Assembly: GCA_963779515.1 (NCBI GenBank)
Contig: CAVZYN010000002.1
Location: forward strand, 434,001 to 498,000
DNA: 64,000 nucleotides
Reading direction: 5' to 3'
Source: CAVZYN01 sp963779515
GTDB lineage: Bacteria > Pseudomonadota > Alphaproteobacteria > Rhizobiales > Hyphomicrobiaceae
A program made the position numbers and the translations under genes. This document shows positions 1-8,870 of this stretch, in pieces. Position 1 is the first letter of the stretch. Each line of letters starts with the position of its first letter. The notes under the pieces are model-generated. The model was not told the DNA's origin and did not search any database. It saw only the letters and a list, made by a program, of their open reading frames with translations.

Positions 1-81
1 CGCCGGCCCTTCGAGCGCTAGCCGTTGGCCATGAACCCGCGCTATAGTGCGGGCGGATGACGCGTAACATGAGGCTACACC

Positions 82-753
82 GTGCGGGTTTTGGTTGTTG
101 AAGACGACCCCGATCTCAATCGTCAGCTGGTCGCGGCGCTGACCGATGCCGGTTATGCGGTCGATTCCGCTACCGACGGCGAGGAAGGCTTCTTCCTCGG
201 CGAGACCGAGCCTTATGACATCGTGGTGCTCGACATCGGCCTGCCGAAAATGGACGGCATCTCTGTGCTTGAGCAATGGCGGCGCGCCGAAAAGAAAATG
301 CCGGTGATCATCCTCACCGCGCGCGACCGCTGGAGTGACAAGGTCGCCGGCATGGATGCGGGCGCCGACGACTACGTGGCGAAACCGTTCCACATGGAAG
401 AGCTGCTCGCCCGCATTCGCGCGCAGGTGCGCCGCGCGTCGGGTCACGCCAAGGCGGAGATCGAGTGCGGCACGTTGCGCCTCGACACCAAGACCGCGCG
501 CGTCACGCTCGACGGCCAGCCTGTCAAACTCACCTCGCACGAGTACCGGCTGATCGCCTATATGCTGCATCACAACGGCCGCGTCGTCTCGCGCACGGAA
601 CTCGTCGAACATCTCTACGAGCAGGACTTCGACCGCGACAGCAATACCATCGAGGTGTTCATCGGCCGGCTCCGCAAGAAGATCCCGCCGCACATGATCA
701 AGACCATTCGCGGTCTCGGCTATCGCCTCTCGCCGGAAAAAGATGACGAGTAA
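82..753 (+). CDS. OmpR/PhoP-family response regulator (FeuP-like)
   Basis: This is a DNA-binding response regulator that should be phosphorylated by the kinase encoded next to it. The receiver domain occupies residues 1-115, with the acidic pair E7-D8-D9, phospho-acceptor D51 (VVLDIGLP), T79 and K101 (AKPF). A winged-helix trans_reg_C domain follows (about 125-218, ending TIRGLGYRL). The start is GTG. The gene overlaps the kinase gene by 11 bp, so the two are translationally coupled. Its place just upstream of ccmIEFH resembles rhizobial feuP, an envelope and osmotic-response regulator. That identity rests on remembered synteny and is inference; the family call is secure. Confidence 0.93.
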   Translation: MRVLVVEDDPDLNRQLVAALTDAGYAVDSATDGEEGFFLGETEPYDIVVLDIGLPKMDGISVLEQWRRAEKKMPVIILTARDRWSDKVAGMDAGADDYVAKPFHMEELLARIRAQVRRASGHAKAEIECGTLRLDTKTARVTLDGQPVKLTSHEYRLIAYMLHHNGRVVSRTELVEHLYEQDFDRDSNTIEVFIGRLRKKIPPHMIKTIRGLGYRLSPEKDDE

Positions 754-2128
754 CTCGCTTGCCTTTCGCCTGTTCGCGACGGCAGCAGCATGGACGCTCG
801 TCGTCCTGCCGATCGCCGGCTTCATCATCTATTCGCTGTATCGCAAAGAGATGCTCGATGCGCACGACCGGCGCGTCAAGCTGCTGCTGACGCTCGTCCG
901 GCAGGACAGCGTCGATCACGGCGGCGCCGAGCCCGGCGCGCCGCGCGACACGGGCGAACGGCTGTTCGAGATCCTGGAAAGCGGTTGGTACTGGCAGATC
1001 AAGCCGCTCGACGGCAAGTCGGGCCGGCGTCTGGTGTCGGATTCGCTTGCGAGCGAGGCGCTGCCGCTGCCGAGCGAAGCCGGCATTGCGCCGAATGACG
1101 AAGAAATCCGCTGGGCGATCGTCAATGGTCCTGGAGCGCAACAGCTGCGCGTCGCCGAAGTCGTCCACCTCTTTGGCGAGGACAAGCAGGCGCGGCCCTA
1201 CTCCGTCGCGGTCGCGGGCACGCTCGGCGAACCGCAGGTCTCCATCACGGCGTTCCGGATGCGGCTCGTGCAGGCCTTGGCGCTGGCCGGTCTCGGGCTG
1301 CTGGCAGTCACGCTGTTCCAGGTGCGGTTCGGTCTCTATCCGTTGCGCCGGGTCGAGCGCGGGCTTGCCGCCATCCGCACCGGTGATGCCGACCGTCTCG
1401 ACGGTGATCTGCCCGCCGAAATCAAACCGCTGCAGCAGGAGCTCAACGCGCTTCTGAAATCCAATCAGGACATCATCGAGCGCGCGCGCACGCAGGTCGG
1501 CAACCTGGCGCACGCGCTCAAGACGCCGTTGGCCGTCATTGTCAATGAAGCGCGTGAAGACAAGTCGCCCATTGCCCCCAAGATCACGGAGCAGGCCGAG
1601 GTGATGCGGACCCAGATCAATCACTATCTCGATCGGGCCCGGGTGGCAGCCCGCGTCGGCGTCATCGGCCGCGTTACCGAGGTGCGGGCCGTCGGGGAAA
1701 CCATCGCGCGGGCACTCGAGCGGATCTATCGCGAGAAGGATCTCAGCTTTGACATCGCGTGCGATGCCAGCGCCCGCTTCCAAGGCGAGAAGCAGGATCT
1801 CGAAGAAATTCTCGGCAATTTGTTGGATAACGCCGCCAAATGGGCCAACGGCAAAGTCCGGCTGTCCGCCGTCGTCGTCACGGCGGAGACGGAAAAGACG
1901 GCACGGCCGATGCTCGTGATGCGGATCGAGGACGATGGTCCCGGCTTGACGCCGGAGCAACTCGCGCAGCCGGTGAAACGCGGCCGGCGGCTCGACGAGA
2001 GCAAGCCCGGCTCCGGCCTTGGCCACTCGATTGTCGCCGATCTCGCGCACTCCTACCGCGGCAAACTTGAGCTCTCGAAGTCCGAACTTGGCGGCCTCTG
2101 CGCCACCATTTCGCTCCCCGCCGCCTGA
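743..2128 (+). CDS. Sensor histidine kinase (PhoQ/FeuQ-like)
   Basis: This is a membrane sensor kinase of 461 residues and the partner of the overlapping response regulator. TM1 is at about 8-32, followed by a periplasmic sensor region to about residue 172 and TM2 at about 174-198. A linker leads to the dimerisation helix, with phospho-acceptor H257 in NLAHALKTPL. The C-terminal ATPase has an N box (LGNLLDNAAKWA) and G boxes (DDGPGL and GSGLGHSI). All catalytic motifs are intact. The stimulus cannot be read from the sequence. FeuQ-like kinases in rhizobia respond to envelope or osmotic state, but that role here is inferred from context only. Confidence 0.92.
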   Translation: MTSNSLAFRLFATAAAWTLVVLPIAGFIIYSLYRKEMLDAHDRRVKLLLTLVRQDSVDHGGAEPGAPRDTGERLFEILESGWYWQIKPLDGKSGRRLVSDSLASEALPLPSEAGIAPNDEEIRWAIVNGPGAQQLRVAEVVHLFGEDKQARPYSVAVAGTLGEPQVSITAFRMRLVQALALAGLGLLAVTLFQVRFGLYPLRRVERGLAAIRTGDADRLDGDLPAEIKPLQQELNALLKSNQDIIERARTQVGNLAHALKTPLAVIVNEAREDKSPIAPKITEQAEVMRTQINHYLDRARVAARVGVIGRVTEVRAVGETIARALERIYREKDLSFDIACDASARFQGEKQDLEEILGNLLDNAAKWANGKVRLSAVVVTAETEKTARPMLVMRIEDDGPGLTPEQLAQPVKRGRRLDESKPGSGLGHSIVADLAHSYRGKLELSKSELGGLCATISLPAA

Positions 2129-2312
2129 CGCCCATCCGCAACACTCCGCTCTGCCTGTGGATCTCTTCGGCAAAAGCCTGAGTTCTGCCCCATTCCGGTT
2201 CGAATAGGGCCACGAACAACGGGCATGTGACGCTCGTTCAATAGAGTCGTCGCAGCCCCCGCGCTTTTTGCGCGACATCGGGCTGCCGTCGACAGACGAA
2301 ACGGGGACGATC

Positions 2313-2786
2313 ATGGCACGTAAGGCAGCACTTTCTCTCGCGCTGTTGGCAACGGTTTCGCTGGCGGGCTGTGGTCCGGGCGGCATTTCAAATGCGGATG
2401 GCGGCACGATCGGCGGCGCGGTGTTGGGTGGCGTTGTCGGCAACCAGTTCGGCAAGGGCTCGGGCCGGGTGCTCGGCACCGTCGCGGGCGCCTTCATCGG
2501 TGGCATCGTCGGCCACGACATTGGCCGCAAGCTCGATCAGCGCGATCGAATCCTTGCCCAGCAAGCTGAGATGGACGCACTCGAGCGCGGCACCTCGGGC
2601 CGCCCGATCCAGTGGCGCAATCCCGACAACGGCCGTTATGGCGAGGTAATCCCTGAGCCGCCGATCCGGCGTGGCAGTCAGGATTGCCGGCCCTATCTGC
2701 ACAAGGTCTACATCGACGGCCAGGCGCAATCGATGCGCGGCACCGCCTGCCGCAATCCAGACGGCACCTGGAGCAACGTCGGCTAA
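2313..2786 (+). CDS. Glycine-zipper 2TM outer-membrane lipoprotein
   Basis: This is a small exported protein of about 157 residues. The chosen ATG follows GGGGA and gives a lipoprotein signal (MARKAALSLALLATVSLAGC) with the lipobox LAGC; an upstream in-frame ATG would only add a polar leader. After the Cys comes a glycine-zipper segment (GGTIGGAVLGGVVGNQFG and GAFIGGIVGHDIG) typical of the 17-kDa surface antigen/SlyB-like family, which insert in the outer membrane. The C-terminal part carries two Cys (QDCRPY, GTACRN) and an SH3-like surface-antigen tail. Its role is probably envelope integrity; the precise function is unknown. It stands alone between the kinase gene and a repeat element. Confidence 0.85.
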   Translation: MARKAALSLALLATVSLAGCGPGGISNADGGTIGGAVLGGVVGNQFGKGSGRVLGTVAGAFIGGIVGHDIGRKLDQRDRILAQQAEMDALERGTSGRPIQWRNPDNGRYGEVIPEPPIRRGSQDCRPYLHKVYIDGQAQSMRGTACRNPDGTWSNVG

Positions 2787-2899
2787 CCTGGATGGTGGCG
2801 CTTGGGGTCTGACCCACCAAACCCCCTGCGGCCATTCGGCCTCTGACGCGCGCGCATCTTGCCACACCCGCGCCCCACCCCTATTGCATCCTCATAACA

Positions 2900-3056
2900 T
2901 GACGTTCGTCATCCCGGACCAGCGCGCGCAGCGCGTGCAGATCCGGGACCCAGCGGAAGACTGGTGCGAAGCACACGATATAGTGTGCCTTCGGCGCTCT
3001 TTATGATGGGTCCCGCATCTCGTCGCGCTTCGCGCTCGTCGTGCGGGATGACGATG
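2900..3056. repeat. REP-type palindromic element (family 2) before ccmI
   Basis: The outer arms read CGTCATCCCGGA at the left and GCGGGATGACG at the right. Inner inverted motifs (ATCCGGGACCC against GGGTCCCGCAT) and a TCGCGCTTCGCGCT hairpin lie between them. This is the dispersed GTCATCCCGGA-type element common in Hyphomicrobiales. The long reading frame into ccmI begins inside its right arm, which argues for the later GTG start of ccmI. A second family-2 copy lies near 56.2 kb. Confidence 0.7.
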
Positions 3057-3076
3057 GTGGACGAGGCAAAAGCGGC

Positions 3077-4198
3077 GTGCTCCTTCTTTGGATCAGTTTC
3101 GCGGTGATGACGGCCGCGGTGGTTGCCGCGGTGCTGCGGCCGCTGTTTCGCGCGCCGGCCGATCAGGCGCCCGCCGCCGCCGATATCGCCGTCTATCGTG
3201 ATCAGCTCAAAGAGCTCGAACGTGACGCGGCGCGCGGCTTGATCGACGCCGGCGAGGCCCAGACCGCCAAGACTGAAATCGCGCGGCGCCTGCTCGCCAG
3301 CGATCAGCAGTCCAAGTCCGCTGCGGCATTTCCCGCCGCCCGGCTCTCCGCCCTCACAACCATCGTTGCCGCCGGCGCGCCACTGCTGGCGCTCGCCCTC
3401 TATTTGGCGCTTGGCGCGCCCAATCAGCCGGGCCACCCTGCGCGCGATCAGGCTCAGCGCACCGTCTCCGAACAATCGAGCGTCGCCGAACTCGTCACCA
3501 AAGTCGAAGCGCGCCTCAGGGCAAAGCCCGATGACGGCACCGGCTGGGATGTGATCGCGCCGGTCTACTTCAAGCTCGAACGCTACAACGACGCGGCCTC
3601 TGCCTTCGCCAACGCCAACCGGTTGCTTGGCGAGACCACAAAGCGCCTCGCCGGTTACGCTGAGGCCGTCGTTCTTGCCAACAATGGCATCGTCACTGAA
3701 GAGGCGCGGCAGGCCTACGAGAAACTTCTCGCGCGGGAGCCTGATCGTCCCGAACCGCGGTTCTGGCTCGCGCTCGCCAAGGAGCAGGACGGCAAGCTCG
3801 CCGAGGCCAAGGCGGCATATCAGGAGTTGCTGGCGATGGCGGGATCGAATGCGGACATGCGCGCCGGTATCGACGAACGCATCGCGACCGTCGAGGCGCG
3901 GATTGCCGGCAAGGCGCCGCCCGGACCCACCGCCGACGACGTGCGTTCCGCGCAGCAAATGGCGCCCGACGATCGCCAGCGCATGATCACGCAGATGGTT
4001 GATGGCCTCGCCGCGCGGCTCAAGCAAGATGGGCGCGATCTCGCCGGCTGGCAGCGCCTCGTCAACGCTTATGCCGTGATGGGCCGGCGCGATGACGCCG
4101 TCATAGCGCTCGGAGAAGCGCGCCGCACGTTCGCCACCGATCCGCAAGCGCTCGCCGATCTCAAACGGCTGGCCGACACCCTGGGGCTCGGCTCATGA
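3077..4198 (+). CDS. ccmI: Cytochrome c maturation protein CcmI (CycH)
   Basis: CcmI presents apocytochrome c to the CcmF/CcmH haem lyase at the periplasmic face of the inner membrane. The chosen GTG start gives the family N-terminus LLLWISFAVMTAAVVAAVLR, a membrane anchor; the longer frame from ATG 3041 would start inside a repeat. A cytosolic coiled segment (DQLKELERDAARGL) and a second TM (TTIVAAGAPLLALALYLALG) follow, then a TPR-rich periplasmic domain (VIAPVYFKLERYNDAASAFA; LLAREPDRPEPRFWLALA). It overlaps ccmE by 4 bp and heads the ccm operon. The start codon is the only uncertain point. Confidence 0.9.
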   Translation: MLLLWISFAVMTAAVVAAVLRPLFRAPADQAPAAADIAVYRDQLKELERDAARGLIDAGEAQTAKTEIARRLLASDQQSKSAAAFPAARLSALTTIVAAGAPLLALALYLALGAPNQPGHPARDQAQRTVSEQSSVAELVTKVEARLRAKPDDGTGWDVIAPVYFKLERYNDAASAFANANRLLGETTKRLAGYAEAVVLANNGIVTEEARQAYEKLLAREPDRPEPRFWLALAKEQDGKLAEAKAAYQELLAMAGSNADMRAGIDERIATVEARIAGKAPPGPTADDVRSAQQMAPDDRQRMITQMVDGLAARLKQDGRDLAGWQRLVNAYAVMGRRDDAVIALGEARRTFATDPQALADLKRLADTLGLGS

Positions 4199-4641
4199 CC
4201 CGCAAGCAACGCCGCGCCACGCTCATTGGTCTCGCCGTCGCCGTTCTCGGCCTCGCCCTCGGTCTCGTGCTGTTTGCCCTTCGCGAACAAGTCACCTTCT
4301 TCCACGCTCCCTCCGACGTCCTTGCGAAGAACATCCCGCCCGGCCAGCGCTTCCGTCTCGGCGGTCTTGTCGCCGAAGGCAGCGTCAAGCGAGGGGAGGG
4401 GACCCGCATCACCTTCGCCATCACGGACACCGCCAAGACAATTCCCGTCGCCTACACGGGCGTGTTGCCGGACCTCTTTCGCGAGAAGCAAGGCGTCATC
4501 GCCGAGGGCCGCCTCGACGCTGCCGGCACCTTCATCGCCGACAGCGTGCTCGCCAAGCACGATGAAAACTACATGCCGCCCGAAGTCGCCAAAGCGCTCA
4601 AAGACAAAGGTGTCTGGCAGGTCGAAAAGAAGACAAAATAG
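4195..4641 (+). CDS. ccmE: Haem chaperone CcmE (CycJ)
   Basis: CcmE receives haem from CcmABCD and delivers it to CcmF/CcmH. The 148-residue protein has an N-terminal anchor (about 9-29) and an OB-fold periplasmic domain. The covalent haem-binding histidine is H122 in the motif LAKHDENYMPPE, with Y126 as the axial-ligand tyrosine of the H-x-x-x-Y signature. The start overlaps the ccmI stop (ATGA). In related genomes ccmF normally follows directly; here a toxin-antitoxin-like pair lies in between, which is unusual. Confidence 0.96.
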   Translation: MTRKQRRATLIGLAVAVLGLALGLVLFALREQVTFFHAPSDVLAKNIPPGQRFRLGGLVAEGSVKRGEGTRITFAITDTAKTIPVAYTGVLPDLFREKQGVIAEGRLDAAGTFIADSVLAKHDENYMPPEVAKALKDKGVWQVEKKTK

Positions 4642-4775
4642 CAAAGTTGCTGCCAAGCCTAATGTCGCAGCGTCCGTCGTAGCTTGGCATGGTCGTTCAA
4701 AGTCACTACCATGTGGTGAGGGGACGATAGGCCCGCGTGCGGGGGGCCGAATTGCCCAGTTGCTGGACACGTGTG

Positions 4776-5006
4776 ATGACCGAATTCGATCGCATAACGC
4801 GACGGCCCGAGGTGATGGGCGGAAAGCCGTGCATCCGCGGAATGAGGGTGACCGTCGGCATGATCGTCGGCCAGTTCGGTGGCGGTCGAACCATAGAGCA
4901 GATACTGGCTGATTTCCCGTATCTGGAACGCGAGGACATTCTCCAGGCTCTACGCTATGCAGCGTGGCTTGCCGAGGAGCGTGAGGCAACGCTGACCGAT
5001 GCATGA
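4776..5006 (+). CDS. DUF433 antitoxin-like protein
   Basis: This is a DUF433-family protein of 76 residues from ATG 4776 (MTEFDRITRRPEVMGGKPCI). The family core GKPCIRGMRVTVGMIVG is followed by TIEQILADFPYLEREDILQALRYA, a predicted winged or helix-turn-helix fold. DUF433 genes commonly sit directly before DUF5615 PIN-like genes and are regarded as the antitoxin. Here its stop overlaps the start of such a gene (ATGA). Base composition looks lower in GC than the flanking ccm genes. Toxin-antitoxin function is inferred from the pairing and not shown. Confidence 0.82.
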   Translation: MTEFDRITRRPEVMGGKPCIRGMRVTVGMIVGQFGGGRTIEQILADFPYLEREDILQALRYAAWLAEEREATLTDA

Positions 5007-5380
5007 AGATACTGGTCGACATGAATTTGTCGCCAAATTGGATTGGCCACCTCAGCGCCGCAGGCCTATCGGCAGTTCATTGGTCAACGGTAGGTCCTGA
5101 TGATGCTTCGGATGCCGACATCATGGCGTTCGCGCGGCGAGAGGGCGCAATCGTCATGACACAGGATCTGGATTTCAGCGCGATACTCGCTGCGACCAAC
5201 GGCAACAAGCCGAGCGTCATTCAAATTCGTGGTACCTATACAGGCCCAGATGCAATTGGATCGAGGGTTATAGCCACCTTGTTTCAATATGAGGTCGATC
5301 TTGCGCAAGGAGCCATAATCACTCTCGATGCTGGACGCGCGCGCGTCCGAGTTTTGCCATTGCGCGCATCAACGCCGTAG
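5003..5380 (+). CDS. DUF5615 PIN-like toxin
   Basis: This 125-residue protein of the DUF5615 (Mut7-C/PIN-like) family is the putative toxin partner of the overlapping DUF433 gene. Family motifs are KILVDMNLSP near the N-terminus (acidic D6), DADIMAFARREGAIVMTQD in the middle and DLDFSAIL. These supply the acidic residues expected of a PIN-type nuclease active site. The pair sits between ccmE and ccmF on the same strand, 39 bp before ccmF, with base composition closer to neutral than its neighbours. This suggests an acquired module inside an essential operon. RNase activity is a family expectation. Confidence 0.82.
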   Translation: MKILVDMNLSPNWIGHLSAAGLSAVHWSTVGPDDASDADIMAFARREGAIVMTQDLDFSAILAATNGNKPSVIQIRGTYTGPDAIGSRVIATLFQYEVDLAQGAIITLDAGRARVRVLPLRASTP

Positions 5381-5419
5381 CCGGCGCGACATGTTGATTC
5401 AGAAGAGGTTCGAACAACT

Positions 5420-7399
5420 GTGATCATTGAGCTTGGACATTTCGCGTTGATCCTGGCGCTGGCAACGGCGCTGATCCAGATGGCCGTGCCGTTCTGGGGC
5501 GCGCGTTCGGGCGAAACACGGCTCATGGCCGTTGGCGAACCGGCGGCGCTGGCGCAACTGACACTGGTGCTGGTCGCCTTCCTGGCGCTGACGCACGCCT
5601 ACGTCACCTCCGACTTCTCGGTTCTGAACGTTTGGACCAACTCGCACACCGCCAAGCCGCTGATCTATCGAATTTCTGGCGTATGGGGCAATCACGAAGG
5701 CTCGATGCTGTTGTGGGTTCTGATCCTCGCGATCTTTGGCGCCGCCGTCGCGCTGTTCGGATCAAACCTGCCGCCGTCGCTCCGCGCCAACGTTCTCTCC
5801 GTCCAAGCCGCCATCGCCGTCGCCTTCCTCCTCTTCATTCTCTTCACATCGAACCCGTTTGAGCGGTTGATCCCGCCAGAGCTCGAAGGCCGCGGTCTCA
5901 ATCCCGTCCTGCAGGACCCCGCGCTCGCGTTTCATCCCCCCTTCCTTTATGCGGGCTATGTCGGCTTCTCGATGGCCTTCTCGTTCGCGGTCGCGGCCCT
6001 CCTCGAAGGCCGTGTCGATGCCGCCTGGGCGCGCTGGGTCCGGCCGTGGACGCTTGCCGCCTGGATGTGCCTGACAGTCGGCATCGCCATGGGATCGTGG
6101 TGGGCCTACTACGAACTCGGCTGGGGCGGCTGGTGGTTCTGGGATCCGGTCGAGAACGCCTCCTTCATGCCGTGGCTTGCCGGCACCGCGCTCTTGCACT
6201 CAGCCCTCGTGATGGAAAAGCGCGAGGCGCTAAAAGTCTGGACCATCCTTCTTGCCATTCTCACCTTTTCGCTCTCGCTCCTCGGCACCTTTCTCGTGCG
6301 CTCGGGCGTGCTGACATCGGTGCACGCGTTTGCCGTCGATCCCAAGCGCGGCGCCGTGATCCTCGTCATCATGATGATCTTTGTCGGCGGGGCGCTGGCA
6401 CTCTATGCCGCGCGCGCCCACACGCTGCGCCAAGGCGGGCTGTTTGCGCCCATCAGCCGTGAGGGCGGTTTGGTTCTCAACAATCTGCTGCTGACGACGT
6501 CATGCGCCACCGTCTTCATCGGCACGCTCTATCCGCTTCTGCTCGAGGCAATCACCGGCGACAAGATTTCGGTCGGCCCGCCATATTTCAATCTGACGTT
6601 CGTGCCGCTGATGCTGCCGCTTCTGTTCGCCATGCCGTTCGGGCCGTTGCTCGCCTGGAAGCGCGGCGATCTTGCTGCGGCACTGCAACGCCTGTGGTTT
6701 GCCGCCATCATCGCGCTCGCCTCGGCTCTCCTGACATTCGCGATCGTTCGCCGTGGCCCATGGCTCGCCCCTCTCGGCATCGCATTGGCACTTTGGGTGA
6801 TGGCGGGCGCGCTCACCGAGTGGGCGACGCGCGTCAAGCTGTTCGCCGCCGGCCGCCAGGAGATCCTGCGCCGTGCAGCCAATCTGCCGCGCGCCGCCTA
6901 TGGATCGATGGTCGCGCATTTCGGCATGGGGCTGATGGTGCTCGGCATCGTCGCAACCACCGCCTATCAGAGCGAACAGATCGTCGCCATGAAGCCCGGC
7001 GAGACCGCGAGCATCGCTGGATACGCGCTCACCTTCCGCGGGGTCGCGCCGCAGCAGGGACCGAACTACACCGAACAGGTCGGCGTCTTCGCCGTCACCC
7101 AGAATGGACAGGCGGTCACCGACTTGAGCCCCACCAAGCGGCTTTACGATACGCCGCGCCAGGCGACCACCGAGGCCGGCATTCATGCGGCCATCAGCGG
7201 TGATCTCTACGTGGTGCTCGGGGATGCGCAGTCGGACGGCGGTTATACGGTGCGGCTCTATTTCCATCCGCTCGTGCGCTTCATCTGGCTCGGCGCCGTG
7301 ATCATGGGGCTTGGCGGCGCGCTCTCGCTCTCCGATCGCCGCCTCCGCGTTGGCGCGCCGCGCCGCGCCCGCGTCCCGCATCCCGCGCCGGCGGAGTGA
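5420..7399 (+). CDS. ccmF: Cytochrome c haem lyase subunit CcmF (CycK)
   Basis: CcmF is the polytopic core of the holocytochrome c synthase. The 659-residue length matches the family. The tryptophan-rich WWD haem-handling motif is present (GWGGWWFWDPVENASFMPWL), with the conserved P-H pairs and many TM helices (for example HFALILALATALIQMAVPF at the N-terminus and FIWLGAVIMGLGGALSL at the C-terminus). The GTG start at 5420 gives the normal N-terminus IIELGHFAL. The stop overlaps the ccmH start (GTGA). Translation no longer couples to ccmE because of the inserted pair. Confidence 0.96.
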   Translation: MIIELGHFALILALATALIQMAVPFWGARSGETRLMAVGEPAALAQLTLVLVAFLALTHAYVTSDFSVLNVWTNSHTAKPLIYRISGVWGNHEGSMLLWVLILAIFGAAVALFGSNLPPSLRANVLSVQAAIAVAFLLFILFTSNPFERLIPPELEGRGLNPVLQDPALAFHPPFLYAGYVGFSMAFSFAVAALLEGRVDAAWARWVRPWTLAAWMCLTVGIAMGSWWAYYELGWGGWWFWDPVENASFMPWLAGTALLHSALVMEKREALKVWTILLAILTFSLSLLGTFLVRSGVLTSVHAFAVDPKRGAVILVIMMIFVGGALALYAARAHTLRQGGLFAPISREGGLVLNNLLLTTSCATVFIGTLYPLLLEAITGDKISVGPPYFNLTFVPLMLPLLFAMPFGPLLAWKRGDLAAALQRLWFAAIIALASALLTFAIVRRGPWLAPLGIALALWVMAGALTEWATRVKLFAAGRQEILRRAANLPRAAYGSMVAHFGMGLMVLGIVATTAYQSEQIVAMKPGETASIAGYALTFRGVAPQQGPNYTEQVGVFAVTQNGQAVTDLSPTKRLYDTPRQATTEAGIHAAISGDLYVVLGDAQSDGGYTVRLYFHPLVRFIWLGAVIMGLGGALSLSDRRLRVGAPRRARVPHPAPAE

Positions 7400-7866
7400 T
7401 CATGCGCCGGATTGTCGTCATTCTCTTGATGCTCGTTTCACTGGCTGCGCCGCTTGCCGCCGTCGAGCCCGACGAGATCTTGAAGGATCCGGCGCTCGAA
7501 TCCCGCGCTCGCGTGATCTCCACGGAGTTGCGCTGCCTCGTCTGCCAGAACCAGTCGATCGACGACAGCAACGCGCCGCTCGCGCGCGATCTTCGCGTGC
7601 TCGTCCGCGACCGGCTGAAAGCCGGCGATAGCAACACTCAAGTGCTCGACTACGTCGTCGCGCGCTACGGCCAGTACGTCCTGCTCCGCCCGCCGTTCAC
7701 GCTCTCGACGCTCATTCTCTGGCTTGCGCCCGCGGTCATCATCGCACTCGCAGGGCTTGCGCTATTGCGCCAGAGCCGCCGCCGCTCGGCCTTCGCCACG
7801 CCGCCCGTCCTCACCGCCGACGAACAATCCCGCCTCGACGACCTCCTGAAATCGCCCGAGCGCTGA
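7396..7866 (+). CDS. ccmH: Cytochrome c maturation thiol reductase CcmH (CycL)
   Basis: CcmH reduces the apocytochrome CXXCH thiols and works with CcmF and CcmI. The 156-residue protein has a signal peptide (RRIVVILLMLVSLAAPLAA), then the redox motif C47-L-V-C50 inside LRCLVCQNQSIDDSNA, the LARDLR helix, and a C-terminal TM (LSTLILWLAPAVIIALAGLA). The start is either GTG 7396, overlapping the ccmF stop, or ATG 7402 two codons later. It closes the ccmI-E-(TA)-F-H operon. ccmABCDG are not in the window. Confidence 0.95.
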   Translation: MIMRRIVVILLMLVSLAAPLAAVEPDEILKDPALESRARVISTELRCLVCQNQSIDDSNAPLARDLRVLVRDRLKAGDSNTQVLDYVVARYGQYVLLRPPFTLSTLILWLAPAVIIALAGLALLRQSRRRSAFATPPVLTADEQSRLDDLLKSPER

Positions 7867-8086
7867 GGAGGGTGCTCCGGCTTTGCCTCAGGTGCATGCA
7901 CTCGCTCGGTCTAATCCTGCTTGCGTTGATCCCGAATAGGTGAGCTAGCTGAAGCGCGGATTGCCGCTTTGATTTGCTGCGTTTTCCGACCCTTTACAAA
8001 CCTTCCCGCAGCCGCGGGGCACGGTGTCCTTCTCCCGATTGGGGTTGGCGCGAGACTGCGCGACACACCCCATCCGGAGATCGCCG

Positions 8087-8710
8087 ATGACACTTCTGAC
8101 GATGACATCGCCCGCGCTCAAAGTCCTATTTGAGCGCGTCGGACGTCCGGAAGTCATCAACCTACCCGGCCTGCTGCGGCCTGGTGGTCCAGGCGCGGTC
8201 ATCGTCTGCAATCACGTTGGCTGGGCCGATAGCCTGTGGCTTGCCTACGCGGTCTATCCGCGACAGCTGCGCCATATATCGAAGAAGGAACTGTTCGGTT
8301 CGGCCATCGCGCGCTGGGTCATGCAGCAAAGCGGGTCGATTTCGATAAATCGTGCCGATCCCGCGCCCAGCTCCATCAAATCCGCCGTCGACGCTCTGCG
8401 CCGTGGCGAGGTCATTCTGATCTTTCCGAGCGGCACGCGGAGCCAGGATGCGATCACCTTCAAACGCGGCGCGGCGGCCATCGCGTTGCACGCGCAGGCG
8501 CCGATCGTGCCCGCATTCTATCAGGGGCCGGCGCGCATGCAGGTTGCGCACCTGATGGGCCGCCCGCGCATCAAAATCGCGTTCGGGCCGCCGATTTCGA
8601 CGGTGGATCTTCCTGTCGGCAAAGCGACCACGCTTGAGCTCACGCACCGCCTTCAAATCGCGATTGAAGCGTTGCGGCCCGCAACCGAATTTCAAGCGTC
8701 GGCGGCGTGA
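8087..8710 (+). CDS. 1-acyl-sn-glycerol-3-phosphate acyltransferase (PlsC family)
   Basis: This is a lysophospholipid acyltransferase-family protein of about 207 residues. Motif I is NHVGWAD (H43-x4-D48 from the ATG at 8087) and motif III is FPSGTRS. IVPAFYQGPARM corresponds to the later substrate-binding segment. Start ATG 8087 is preceded by CGGAGA at a good distance; the frame is open further upstream without a ribosome site. It likely acylates lysophosphatidate or a related lipid at the inner membrane. It is monocistronic, after ccmH with a 220-bp gap. Confidence 0.87.
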   Translation: MTLLTMTSPALKVLFERVGRPEVINLPGLLRPGGPGAVIVCNHVGWADSLWLAYAVYPRQLRHISKKELFGSAIARWVMQQSGSISINRADPAPSSIKSAVDALRRGEVILIFPSGTRSQDAITFKRGAAAIALHAQAPIVPAFYQGPARMQVAHLMGRPRIKIAFGPPISTVDLPVGKATTLELTHRLQIAIEALRPATEFQASAA

Positions 8711-8723
8711 TGCGTTGCTGAAT

Positions 8724-8752
8724 GTATGTTCATAAAATTCCGCATAACATAC
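8724..8752. promoter_or_regulatory. AT-rich dyad (GTATGTT / AACATAC)
   Basis: A perfect 7-bp inverted repeat, GTATGTT at 8724-8730 and AACATAC at 8746-8752, lies in an AT-rich patch between the acyltransferase and the next small gene. It is followed by A and T tracts. It could be an operator for the downstream gene or a weak terminator for the upstream one; the sequence alone does not decide. Confidence 0.4.
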
Positions 8753-8870
8753 TGAAAAAATTCTTCTTTTTAGGCGACGGAAGCAGCGGCGATCCGCGTT
8801 TTCTCAGTTGTACGCCCTCGAAGACAGCCGCTGGACATCAGCGGCGCGGGGCACAACGAGGAGACAGATC

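Noticed and set aside
1..21. 3' end of an upstream gene (frame ending in TAG at 19-21)
   Set aside because: Only six codons are visible; a real gene end is possible but cannot be supported.
698..2530. 610-codon minus-strand frame opposite the first histidine kinase
   Set aside because: It is antisense to a kinase with all catalytic motifs; the composition is that of a GC shadow.
2800..2830. Third copy of the GTGTCAGACCC hairpin (GGGGTCTGACCCACC)
   Set aside because: Only part of the motif is present and the stem is not complete.
2909..4147. 412-codon minus-strand frame opposite ccmI
   Set aside because: It is antisense to ccmI and runs into the REP element; there is no recognisable domain.
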